Source: HGM11501 sp045123995
Lineage (GTDB): Bacteria; Bacillota; Clostridia; CAKSNL01; HGM11501
Length of the DNA stretch: 64,000 nt
Assembly: GCA_045123995.1 (NCBI GenBank)
Contig: JBGVKY010000007.1
Coordinates: 1-64,000, forward strand
Reading direction: 5' to 3'
The notes beneath the pieces are model-generated. The model saw only the letters and a program-made list of their open reading frames with translations. It was not told where the DNA came from and did no database searches. Position 1 is the stretch's first letter, and the number at the start of each line of letters is the position of its first letter. The translations under genes and the position numbers were made by a program. This document shows positions 14,815 through 22,721 of this stretch, in pieces.

Positions 14815-16554
14815 TTAATTTTCATATAATTTATAAAGTTTTTTATAAATTCCGTCCTTTGCTATAAGTTCCTCATGAGTTCCGGCTTCTTCAATCCCCT
14901 TGTCCGTCAGAACCATTATAAGGTCAGCTCCCTTTATGGTTGTAAGTCTGTGAGCTATGGTAAAGGTTGTTCTTCCCTTTGTAAGCACCTTTAGGGACTC
15001 TTTAACCAAAAGTTCGCTTTCATTGTCAAGAGCACTTGTTGCCTCGTCTAAAATTAAAATCGGAGGATTTTTAAGGAAAACTCTCGCGATGGAAATTCTC
15101 TGCTTCTGACCACCGGAAAGCTTAACCCCTCTTTCTCCAACGTAGGTATCATATCCGTTTTCAAGCTTTTCTATAAAGTCATCACAACCTGCAGCCTTTG
15201 CCGCATTTATAACCTCTTCTTTCGTTGCTCCGATTTTTCCGTAGGCGATATTTTCGTATATTGTGCCGGAGAAAAGATACACATCCTGCTGTACGACACC
15301 GATATTTGCTCTTATTGAGTCCTGAGTATATTCTCTTATATCCATACCGTCAATTAAGACACGGCCGTCGGTAACATCATAAAATCTGGGAATTAAATTT
15401 ACCAGCGTGGTCTTTCCTCCCCCGGAGGGACCCACTATGGCGATATTTTCTCCTTTTTTCACTTCGAGATTTATTCCTGAAAGCACCTGACCTCCACCGT
15501 CGGGATAGCTGAACTTTACATTTTCGAACGTCACTTCTCCCGATACCTTGGCAAGCTCCTTTGCTCCTTTAATATCTTTTATATCTATGGGAGCATCCAT
15601 AATTTCAGAAAATCTTTCAATTCCCGTCATTCCTCTCTGAAACTGCTCGGTAAATTCAACTATACGGCGTATTGCCGCAATGAGCGTTGCTACATAGAGC
15701 AGATAAGCTGTGTAATCTCCGGGAGTAATTTCCCCTTCTATCATGAAAAGTGCTCCGGCAACCACAACCACAATATACATAAGTCCGTCAAAAATCCTTA
15801 CTGAAGTCTGAAAGCCCGCCATGTATTTATAGGTTTTATATTTGATTTTCAAAAACTTCTGATTGTCTTTTCCAAACTTTTTTCGCTCAATATCCTCATT
15901 AGCAAAGCTTTTTACAACCCGTATTCCCAGCATGGCATCTTCCACACCGGAATTTATTTCTCCTATCTGCTCACGGGATTCTTTAAACGCCCTTTTCATT
16001 TTCCTGTTGTAATAGGTAGATACAATGAGCATCAAGGGAACAACAGAAAACATTATAAGAGTAAGGGGCATGCTCATAGAAGATAAAATTAAAAACGCTG
16101 CTATAATTTTTATCCCTGCGATAAAAAATTCTTCCGGGCAGTGATGGGCAAACTCCGTAATATCGAAAAGGTCGCTGGTTATTCTTGCCATTATCTGTCC
16201 TACCTTGGTATTACTGAAATAGGAAAAGGACATTTTCATAAGATGGTCAAAAAGATCACTTCTCATGTCTGTTTCTATTTTCGCCCCCATTATATGTCCT
16301 TGATACGCCATGAAATAGTTTGCGGAAGCATCAATTATCCTTAAAAGAAGATAGACTATTCCCGCCTTTAGTATAACACCCGCCGTAAGGGACGCAAAAT
16401 CGTTAATTGCACGATTAGTAATTTCTCTTACAATAAGAGGTAGAACTATTTCGCAGACAGTTGTCATTGCCGCAAAAAACAAATCCAGTATCATGATAGC
16501 CTTATATCTCCTAAAGTAAGGAGCAAATCGCCTCATAAGCAGACCTTTCTTCAT
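14815..16554 (-). CDS. ABC-type exporter, fused membrane and ATPase domains (MsbA-like)
   Basis: The 579-aa half-transporter has six hydrophobic helices in residues 1-320 and an ATPase domain in 340-579. The ATPase carries Walker A GPSGGGKTT, signature LSGGQKQR, Walker B ILILDEATS and the H-loop AHRLTT. It should act as a homodimer exporting lipids, peptides or drugs; no partner half-transporter is present next to it. The start overlaps the radA stop by 4 bases. There is no peptidase domain or nearby peptide precursor, so a bacteriocin function is not indicated. Confidence 0.9.
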   Translation of the reverse strand: MKKGLLMRRFAPYFRRYKAIMILDLFFAAMTTVCEIVLPLIVREITNRAINDFASLTAGVILKAGIVYLLLRIIDASANYFMAYQGHIMGAKIETDMRSDLFDHLMKMSFSYFSNTKVGQIMARITSDLFDITEFAHHCPEEFFIAGIKIIAAFLILSSMSMPLTLIMFSVVPLMLIVSTYYNRKMKRAFKESREQIGEINSGVEDAMLGIRVVKSFANEDIERKKFGKDNQKFLKIKYKTYKYMAGFQTSVRIFDGLMYIVVVVAGALFMIEGEITPGDYTAYLLYVATLIAAIRRIVEFTEQFQRGMTGIERFSEIMDAPIDIKDIKGAKELAKVSGEVTFENVKFSYPDGGGQVLSGINLEVKKGENIAIVGPSGGGKTTLVNLIPRFYDVTDGRVLIDGMDIREYTQDSIRANIGVVQQDVYLFSGTIYENIAYGKIGATKEEVINAAKAAGCDDFIEKLENGYDTYVGERGVKLSGGQKQRISIARVFLKNPPILILDEATSALDNESELLVKESLKVLTKGRTTFTIAHRLTTIKGADLIMVLTDKGIEEAGTHEELIAKDGIYKKLYKLYEN

Positions 16555-17903
16555 CCGAATATATCCTCCTTGAACAAATCGCTGACAGTATTTATTCCGA
16601 TTAAATTTATCCTTAAGTTCTTATCTGCCTGTCCCAGAGCACTCTTTGGTACAATGCAGGATTTAAATCCCAATCTTTCTGCCTCCTGCACTCTTCTTCC
16701 TATTCCGGAAACAGACCTTAATTCACCCGAAAGTCCCACTTCTCCCAGGAAAACCATGGCAGGGTCCAGAGGCTTATTTTTTATACTTGATAAAAGCGAT
16801 GCTAAAATTGCCAGATCCGCCACGGTTTCATCAACCTTAAGTCCGCCCACTACATTCAAGTAGGCATCCTGATTTTGCATGGGAAGTCCCAGTTTTTTCT
16901 CAAGTATTGCAATTAACATGACCATTCTTGAATAGTCCATACCCTCGGCTGCTCTTCTGGGCACACCGAAGCCCGTGGGAGATGTGAGTGCCTGGATTTC
17001 AGCAAGAATCGGTCTTGTCCCTTCCATCAGGCAGGTTACACAGGAGCCGGGGGCATCCTTCATCCTTCCTGAAAGGAGAGTTTCAGAGGGGTTATCCACC
17101 GATTTCAGTCCCTCCCCTGTCATTTCAAACATACCCACTTCATTTGTGGAGCCGAAACGGTTTTTAACCGCTCTTAAAATTCTGTAGCTCTGATTTCTGT
17201 CACCCTCGAAATACAAAACCGAGTCCACCATGTGTTCAAGCATTTTAGGTCCTGCTATATTTCCCTCTTTTGTTACATGACCCACTATGAAAAATGCGGT
17301 GCCCGATTCTTTAGCCTTTCTCATGATTTTCATTGTAACATCTCTTATCTGGCCAAGGCTTCCGCCTGCCGAATCGGTATTTTCTGAAAACATTGTCTGA
17401 ACCGAATCCACAATGCAAGCTGCAGGCTTTATTTCATCTATGTAAAAAAGTGCCTTATCTATATCTGTCTCGGGCAAAATAAGTAAATTGTCCCCTAAAA
17501 CCGAAAGACGCTCCGCCCTCATTTTAAGCTGCATTTCAGATTCTTCCCCAGATATATAGAGTATTTTTTCCTCTTTCCCTATATTTGAGCACACCTGCAT
17601 GAGCAAGGTTGATTTTCCTATTCCGGGCTCGCCCCCCACAAGGACAAGACTCCCTTTAACCAATCCTCCGCCTAAAACTCTGTCAAGCTCACTAATCCCT
17701 GTTAAGATACGTTCCGATTCATCGCTTTTAATTTCATTAAGCGTCATGGGGCGGGCTGAAACTTCACGGCTTAAGGAAGTTTTCTTTTCTTTATATATCT
17801 TTTGTTCCTTTAAGGTGTTCCATGCCCCGCAGGAGGGACATTTGCCCAGGTATTTCACGGTTTCATAGCCACATTCAGAGCAGCAAAAAACTGATTTACT
17901 CAT
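16551..17903 (-). CDS. radA: DNA repair protein RadA/Sms
   Basis: The 450-aa protein has the N-terminal C4 zinc finger (CSECGYE...CPSCGAWN, residues 8-31), the RecA-like ATPase with Walker A GEPGIGKST near residue 92, the RadA-specific KNRFGS motif near 250 and a C-terminal Lon-like domain. It is a helicase for branch migration in recombinational repair. Its start overlaps the cwlD gene by 8 bases. In many Firmicutes radA follows clpC; here it is separated from clpC by typA and lies on the other strand. Confidence 0.95.
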   Translation of the reverse strand: MSKSVFCCSECGYETVKYLGKCPSCGAWNTLKEQKIYKEKKTSLSREVSARPMTLNEIKSDESERILTGISELDRVLGGGLVKGSLVLVGGEPGIGKSTLLMQVCSNIGKEEKILYISGEESEMQLKMRAERLSVLGDNLLILPETDIDKALFYIDEIKPAACIVDSVQTMFSENTDSAGGSLGQIRDVTMKIMRKAKESGTAFFIVGHVTKEGNIAGPKMLEHMVDSVLYFEGDRNQSYRILRAVKNRFGSTNEVGMFEMTGEGLKSVDNPSETLLSGRMKDAPGSCVTCLMEGTRPILAEIQALTSPTGFGVPRRAAEGMDYSRMVMLIAILEKKLGLPMQNQDAYLNVVGGLKVDETVADLAILASLLSSIKNKPLDPAMVFLGEVGLSGELRSVSGIGRRVQEAERLGFKSCIVPKSALGQADKNLRINLIGINTVSDLFKEDIFG

Positions 17904-18606
17904 ATTTTCCTCCGTTAAAATAATTTTCTATGCCCAAAACTATTGCATCTGCAAGCTTTTCCTGATATTCTTCGTTTCTTAAATTTTCATCATCCGTTGG
18001 ATTTGACAAAAATCCGCATTCTACCAGACAGGCGGGAATTTGCGCTTTTTCCATTAAGTAAATGCCTTTGTCAGCTTTTTTTAATATACGGTTATTTCTT
18101 TCGTCAAGCTTTATAAGGGACCGCCTTATAGCTTCTGCCACTTCTTTTGACTCTTCTTTGTTTTTCGAATAAAAAACCTGTGCCCCGAAAACAGATGGGT
18201 CAGAAAAGAAATTTAGGTGTATGCTCAAAAACAAATCTGCATCAAGGCCGTTTAAAAGTTCTTCCCTGTTATGCATGTCGGATAGCTTTTTCTCCTTTAT
18301 AGATTTTCCTTTTGAATAAATTCCTTCCTCGGTTTCTCTTGTCATAACTACATTATAACATTTTTTATTTAACTTTGCACTAATTTTTTCTGAAATTTCC
18401 AAATTTATTTTACTTTCGCTAACCCCGGAAACTCCCGTTGTTCCCCCGTCTGGCTCTCCGTGGCCCGGGTCTATTATAACCGTCTTTTCATAAATCCCTG
18501 AAAACGTGGGCTTAAAGCCGTTTTTATAAAGGTTCTCTATTAAATATGTAACTATAAAAGACATTAAAAGAAAAATTATAATCCCTCGTTTTAAGTAAAT
18601 GTTCAA
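17896..18606 (-). CDS. cwlD: N-acetylmuramoyl-L-alanine amidase CwlD (spore cortex)
   Basis: The protein has an N-terminal membrane anchor (GIIIFLLMSFIVTYLI) and an Amidase_3 domain with zinc ligands in IDPGHGEPDGG, SIHLNF and CLVECGFLSNP. It removes peptides from muramic acid to make muramic-delta-lactam in the spore cortex. I chose TTG at 18606, preceded by GGGGTGG, giving 236 aa, close to the usual length near 237. The frame could open at ATG 18672, but that would run through the typA terminator hairpin at 18651-18681. ATG 18564 would cut the membrane anchor. Only a weak SigE-like promoter pattern is visible upstream. Confidence 0.85.
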   Translation of the reverse strand: MNIYLKRGIIIFLLMSFIVTYLIENLYKNGFKPTFSGIYEKTVIIDPGHGEPDGGTTGVSGVSESKINLEISEKISAKLNKKCYNVVMTRETEEGIYSKGKSIKEKKLSDMHNREELLNGLDADLFLSIHLNFFSDPSVFGAQVFYSKNKEESKEVAEAIRRSLIKLDERNNRILKKADKGIYLMEKAQIPACLVECGFLSNPTDDENLRNEEYQEKLADAIVLGIENYFNGGKYE

Positions 18607-18650
18607 AAAACCACCCCAATATATTTTATTAAGGGCGGCTTTTCTATATG

Positions 18651-18681
18651 AAAAAAGATGTGGCTTTACCACATCTTTTTT
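18651..18681 (-). terminator. Terminator after typA
   Basis: AAAAAAGATGTGG and CCACATCTTTTTT form a 13-bp stem with a 5-base loop directly after the typA stop. Confidence 0.85.
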
Positions 18682-18683
18682 AT

Positions 18684-20528
18684 TTACTTTCCCTCTGCCT
18701 GGGCACGGAGACGCATCTGGTGGTCAGCCTTTGCTCGAAGGTCTGCATTTAATATTCTTTTTCGAAGGCGAAGGCTTTTGGGAGTTACCTCTAAAAGCTC
18801 GTCTGCGGTAATAAATTCAAGACACTGCTCAAGGCTCATATCCCTGGGAGTTGTGAGCTTTAAGGCATCGTCGGAGCCTGATGCACGAGTGTTGGTGATG
18901 TGTTTTTTCTTGCACACATTTACCACCACATCTTCAAGTCGGCAGTTTTCACCAACAATCATGCCCTCGTACACCTTATCCCCGGGATTTATAAAGAGTG
19001 TTCCTCGCTCCTGAGCATTGAAAAGACCGTAGGTAACGGCTTCACCTGTTTCAAAGGCAATTAAGGAGCCTCTTGAACGCTCTGGAATATCTCCCTTATA
19101 AGGCTCGTAATCACGAAGCATGTGGTTTATTACAACGGTACCCTTGGTGGCGGTTAAGAGTTCACTTCTGTATCCTATAAGACCTCTTGAAGGAATGGTG
19201 AATTCAAGTCTTGTATATCCTCCGGTTATTGGTACCATATTGGTCATTTCTGCTTTTCTTTTGGCCGCACTCTCTATAACTGTTCCCGAATATTCGTCGG
19301 GCACGTCAATTACCAAATCTTCAATAGGCTCTAATTTTTCTCCGCCCTCGCCCTTCTTAAATATAACCTCGGGGCGGGAAACCTGGAATTCATAGCCCTG
19401 ACGACGCATATTTTCAATGAGGACCGAAAGGTGAAGCTCCCCTCTTCCCGATACCACAAAAGAGTCCGCTAAATCCGTATCCTCTACCTTTAAGCTTATA
19501 TTGCTTTCAAGTTCCTTATAGAGTCTGTCACGAAGGTGTCTGCTTGTAACAAAGTCACCCTCTTTTCCTGCAAAAGGGCTGTTATTTATGGAAAATGTCA
19601 TGGACATAACGGGCTGGTCTATCTCCACGAAAGGAAGAGGCTCGACTTTTCCCGGGTCGCACAAAGTTTCGCCGATTTCAATGTCTGCTATTCCTGAGAT
19701 GCACACAACATCACCTGCTATAGCTTCCCCTACAGCCTGTCTTTTAAGTCCCTGGTAGGTGTATAAAGCCGCAACCTTGCCCTGCTTTATTTTTCCCTCT
19801 CTTGTGGAAACCGCCAATGGAGAGCCAACTTTTACAGTTCCTCTTTCAATGGTTCCCACCGCAATTCTTCCTGTATATCCATCAAAGTCAATGTTTGAAA
19901 CAAGCATCTGGAAAGGCTCGGTCTTATCCCCCTTGGGATGAGGAACATGCTTTAATATAAGGTCGAACATGGGAGACATATCGCCACCGCCTGCCTCTGC
20001 ATCCATGCTTGCCCAGCCATCTCTTCCCGATGCATAAATTACAGGTGAGTCAAGCTGCTCCTCTGTTGCATCCAAATCAAGGAACAGCTCCAAAACCTCG
20101 TCAACCACCTGATATGGTCTTGCATTAGGTCTGTCCACCTTATTAACAACAATGATAGGCACTAAATTTAAGGCAAGTGCTTTTTTAAGCACAAATCTTG
20201 TCTGGGGCATACAGCCTTCAAAAGCGTCAACCAGCAAAAGCACACCGTCAACCATTTCAAGGGCACGCTCAACCTCGCCACCGAAATCAGCATGGCCGGG
20301 GGTGTCAACAATGTTTATTTTTGTTCCTTTATATTCTAAAGATGTGTTCTTCGCAAGGATTGTAATTCCTCTTTCTTTCTCCAAGTCGTTGGAGTCCATA
20401 ACCCTCTCTTCCACCTGCTCATTTGCACGGAAAGTTCCGCTCTGATGAAGCATGGCATCAACCAATGTAGTTTTGCCGTGGTCAACATGGGCAATTATCG
20501 CAACATTTCTTATATCTTTGGTTTCCAT
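18684..20528 (-). CDS. typA: Ribosome-associated GTPase TypA/BipA
   Basis: The 614-aa translational GTPase has G1 IAHVDHGKTT, G3 DTPGHADFGGEVERA and G4 VVNKVDRP in the first 140 residues. EF-G-like domains and the BipA-specific C-terminal domain follow. It aids 50S assembly and growth under stress. Length is typical. It is transcribed alone from a consensus promoter at 20574-20602, back to back with the ctsR operon. Confidence 0.95.
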   Translation of the reverse strand: METKDIRNVAIIAHVDHGKTTLVDAMLHQSGTFRANEQVEERVMDSNDLEKERGITILAKNTSLEYKGTKINIVDTPGHADFGGEVERALEMVDGVLLLVDAFEGCMPQTRFVLKKALALNLVPIIVVNKVDRPNARPYQVVDEVLELFLDLDATEEQLDSPVIYASGRDGWASMDAEAGGGDMSPMFDLILKHVPHPKGDKTEPFQMLVSNIDFDGYTGRIAVGTIERGTVKVGSPLAVSTREGKIKQGKVAALYTYQGLKRQAVGEAIAGDVVCISGIADIEIGETLCDPGKVEPLPFVEIDQPVMSMTFSINNSPFAGKEGDFVTSRHLRDRLYKELESNISLKVEDTDLADSFVVSGRGELHLSVLIENMRRQGYEFQVSRPEVIFKKGEGGEKLEPIEDLVIDVPDEYSGTVIESAAKRKAEMTNMVPITGGYTRLEFTIPSRGLIGYRSELLTATKGTVVINHMLRDYEPYKGDIPERSRGSLIAFETGEAVTYGLFNAQERGTLFINPGDKVYEGMIVGENCRLEDVVVNVCKKKHITNTRASGSDDALKLTTPRDMSLEQCLEFITADELLEVTPKSLRLRKRILNADLRAKADHQMRLRAQAEGK

Positions 20529-20573
20529 TAAATTCTTCCTTTCGGAGTTAGTCTTTCTTTTTACAACCTTTTT

Positions 20574-20602
20574 ATTTTACTAAAAAATTCCCCGTTTGTC
20601 AA
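20574..20602 (-). promoter_or_regulatory. Promoter of typA
   Basis: On the minus strand TTGACA (20597-20602) and TAAAAT (20574-20579) are 17 bases apart, 46 bases before the typA start. Confidence 0.8.
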
Positions 20603-20672
20603 GAAAGGCTTGTTTGTTTCTAATAGAATAACACTTCTCGCTTCTTTTATTTTAATTTTTTCAAAAAAACTA

Positions 20673-20735
20673 TTGACAATTTGACCTTCTTTGACTATAA
20701 TGTACTTAGAAAAGTCAAAAATAGTCAAAGTCAAA
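20673..20735 (+). promoter_or_regulatory. ctsR operon promoter with two CtsR operators
   Basis: TTGACA (20673-20678) and TATAAT (20696-20701) are 17 bases apart, a perfect housekeeping promoter. The spacer holds TTTGACC-TTC-TTTGACT (20680-20696), a CtsR heptad pair read on the opposite strand. A second pair AGTCAAA-AAT-AGTCAAA (20713-20729) covers the transcription start, followed by an overlapping third heptad AGTCAAA (20729-20735). CtsR binding here would block RNA polymerase, so the operon should be autorepressed and induced by heat or protein damage. Confidence 0.92.
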
Positions 20736-20746
20736 GGAGAATTGTT

Positions 20747-21193
20747 ATGCATTTAAGTAACAGTATTGAAGAATTTTTAAATGAACTTCTTTCTTCCATG
20801 GACGGAAGCGTTGAAATAAAGAGAAATGAGCTGGCAGAACGTCTTGGTTGCGTTCCCTCCCAGATTAACTATGTTATACAGACCCGTTTTACTAAAGAAC
20901 GCGGTTTTTCTGTGGAAAGCAGGCGCGGAGGCGGTGGCTTTATCAGGATTACAAAGGTCAAGGTCAAAGGCGACGAATATATCATGCATATAATAAACAG
21001 CATAGGTCCCTCACTTGACTATCCTACAAGTCATGCTTTAGTATCAAATCTCTTAGGGTATAATAAAATAACAGATAGAGAAGCAAAAATAATGCTTGCC
21101 GCCCTTTCCGATTCATCACTTCCCTTCCCCATTTCTGTAAAAAATCAGGTAAGAAGCTCAATTATGAAAAATATACTTATAAATCTTATATAA
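20747..21193 (+). CDS. ctsR: Stress-response repressor CtsR
   Basis: The 148-aa protein represses class III heat-shock genes. It carries the winged helix-turn-helix with IKRNELAERLGCVPSQINYV and the glycine-rich heat-sensing RRGGGGFIRI tip that binds operator DNA. The start at 20747 follows AAAGGAG; the longer frame from 20681 would begin inside the promoter. It is the first gene of ctsR-mcsA-mcsB-clpC and its operators lie just upstream. Confidence 0.95.
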   Translation: MHLSNSIEEFLNELLSSMDGSVEIKRNELAERLGCVPSQINYVIQTRFTKERGFSVESRRGGGGFIRITKVKVKGDEYIMHIINSIGPSLDYPTSHALVSNLLGYNKITDREAKIMLAALSDSSLPFPISVKNQVRSSIMKNILINLI

Positions 21194-21225
21194 TTCGACA
21201 CAATCAAAAGAAAGGAATGATTATA

Positions 21226-21693
21226 ATGTTATGTGAAAGATGTAATAAAAATCCTGCCACCATGCACTATACCCAGGTTATAAACGGTCAGGTTTCTGAA
21301 TATCACCTTTGCGAAAAATGTGCCAGGGAGGAAAAAATGACATCGGATTTTTCCGATTTTGATATATTCAACATGTTTTCTCCCAAAAAGGTAAAAAGTG
21401 AAAGTTCGCTTATTTGCCCCAACTGCAAAACCACTTTATCCGAATTCAGGAAACACGGAATTGCAGGATGTGCCACCTGCTATGATGTTTTCTCTTCCGT
21501 TATAGAGCCTATACTCCTCCAGACTCAGGGAACAAAAACTCACTTAAAGCCGAAGGCTGAAAAGAAAGAAGAGACAAAGAAAGAAAAAATCACCCGTCTC
21601 GAAAATGCTTTGAAGGAAGCAGTTAAAAAGGAAGAATATGAAAAGGCTGCTTCTTTGCGAGACGAAATAAAATTACTTAAGGAGGAAGAATAA
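21226..21693 (+). CDS. mcsA: McsA, activator of the McsB arginine kinase
   Basis: The 155-aa protein has two zinc-binding modules: CERCNKNPAT...CEKC at the N-terminus, and CPNCKTTLSEFRKHGIAGCA with a following Cys at residues 63-90. A C-terminal UVR-like coiled coil ends in KKEEYEKAASLRDEIKLL. It binds and activates McsB and modulates CtsR. I prefer ATG 21226 to ATG 21217 because AAAGGA ends right at 21216, too close to the first ATG. The stop overlaps mcsB by one base. Confidence 0.93.
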   Translation: MLCERCNKNPATMHYTQVINGQVSEYHLCEKCAREEKMTSDFSDFDIFNMFSPKKVKSESSLICPNCKTTLSEFRKHGIAGCATCYDVFSSVIEPILLQTQGTKTHLKPKAEKKEETKKEKITRLENALKEAVKKEEYEKAASLRDEIKLLKEEE

Positions 21694-22706
21694 TGAGCTG
21701 GTATAAAGAGAAAGGTCCTGAAAGCGAAATAGTTTTGAGCACAAGAGTCCGTTTTGCCAGAAATCTGCCAGGTTATAAATTCCCCTCAAAAATGACGGAA
21801 GAAGAAAGAAGCAAGCTTATAGGTGAAGTTTCTGATGCGTTTTTTGGTTCCAACAGTACATTTTCGGATAACTTCCGCCTTTTAAAAACCAAAGAAGAAA
21901 CAAAGGACAGGCTTCTTAGCTTATATGAAAAGCATTTAATAAGCCGTGAGCTTATAAGAAATCCCCTGCCCTCGGCAGTCATAATGGGAAATGACGAAAA
22001 ATTCTCTTTAATGCTTTTAGAAGAAGACCATGTAAGACTTCAGGTTATACTTCCCGGAAATCAGATGAAAGAGGCACTTAAAATGGCTAAGGACTACGAA
22101 AAGCTCCTTGACGGAAGGCTTTCTTTCTCCAGAAACGAATCTTTGGGATATTTAACAGCCTGCCCCACCAATCTCGGTACGGGATTAAGGATTTCTGTTA
22201 TGCTCCATCTTCCCGCTCTTACGGTTACTAAAAAAATCGGCAGAATATTAAACTCTGTCGGTAAATTGGGCCTTACGATAAGGGGAATGCACGGAGAGGG
22301 CACCGAAGCCAAAGGCTCGTTCTATCAGCTTTCCAACCAGGTGACGTTGGGAATGAATGAGGAAGACATCTTGAAAAAGGTCGATTCTGTTTTAGTAAGA
22401 ATTATTGAAATAGAGAAAAACCTAAGAGAAGAATTGCTTAAAAATGCTGAATCTGAAATAAAAAACAAGTGCATGAGAGCCTACGGAATACTTAAAAATT
22501 CCTACGCCTTAACCAGCGAAGAAGCCATAACCTTCCTTTCTGATGTAAGACTGGGAAAAGCTCTCGGCTTTTTGGAGGCAGACTATACCTCCCTTAATAC
22601 CTTTATGGTTTTAAGCTCTCCTTACTATCTGTCGTCTGAAGAGAATTTAAAAGATCCCAATCTCCGCGATATAAGAAGAGCTTCTTTAGCGAAAGAAATT
22701 TTATAG
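21693..22706 (+). CDS. mcsB: Protein arginine kinase McsB
   Basis: The 337-aa phosphagen-kinase-fold enzyme phosphorylates arginines on misfolded proteins and CtsR, marking them for ClpCP. Visible signatures include STRVRFARNLPGYKF near the N-terminus for nucleotide binding and LGYLTACPTNLGTGLR around residue 145-160. It is slightly shorter than the usual 350-360 residues but appears intact. It lies between mcsA (1-base overlap) and clpC (15-base gap). Confidence 0.93.
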   Translation: MSWYKEKGPESEIVLSTRVRFARNLPGYKFPSKMTEEERSKLIGEVSDAFFGSNSTFSDNFRLLKTKEETKDRLLSLYEKHLISRELIRNPLPSAVIMGNDEKFSLMLLEEDHVRLQVILPGNQMKEALKMAKDYEKLLDGRLSFSRNESLGYLTACPTNLGTGLRISVMLHLPALTVTKKIGRILNSVGKLGLTIRGMHGEGTEAKGSFYQLSNQVTLGMNEEDILKKVDSVLVRIIEIEKNLREELLKNAESEIKNKCMRAYGILKNSYALTSEEAITFLSDVRLGKALGFLEADYTSLNTFMVLSSPYYLSSEENLKDPNLRDIRRASLAKEIL

Positions 22707-22721
22707 AAAAGAGTGATTTAA

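Noticed and set aside
14815..16554. Bacteriocin or lantibiotic exporter
   Set aside because: No peptidase domain, no precursor peptide and no modification genes nearby.
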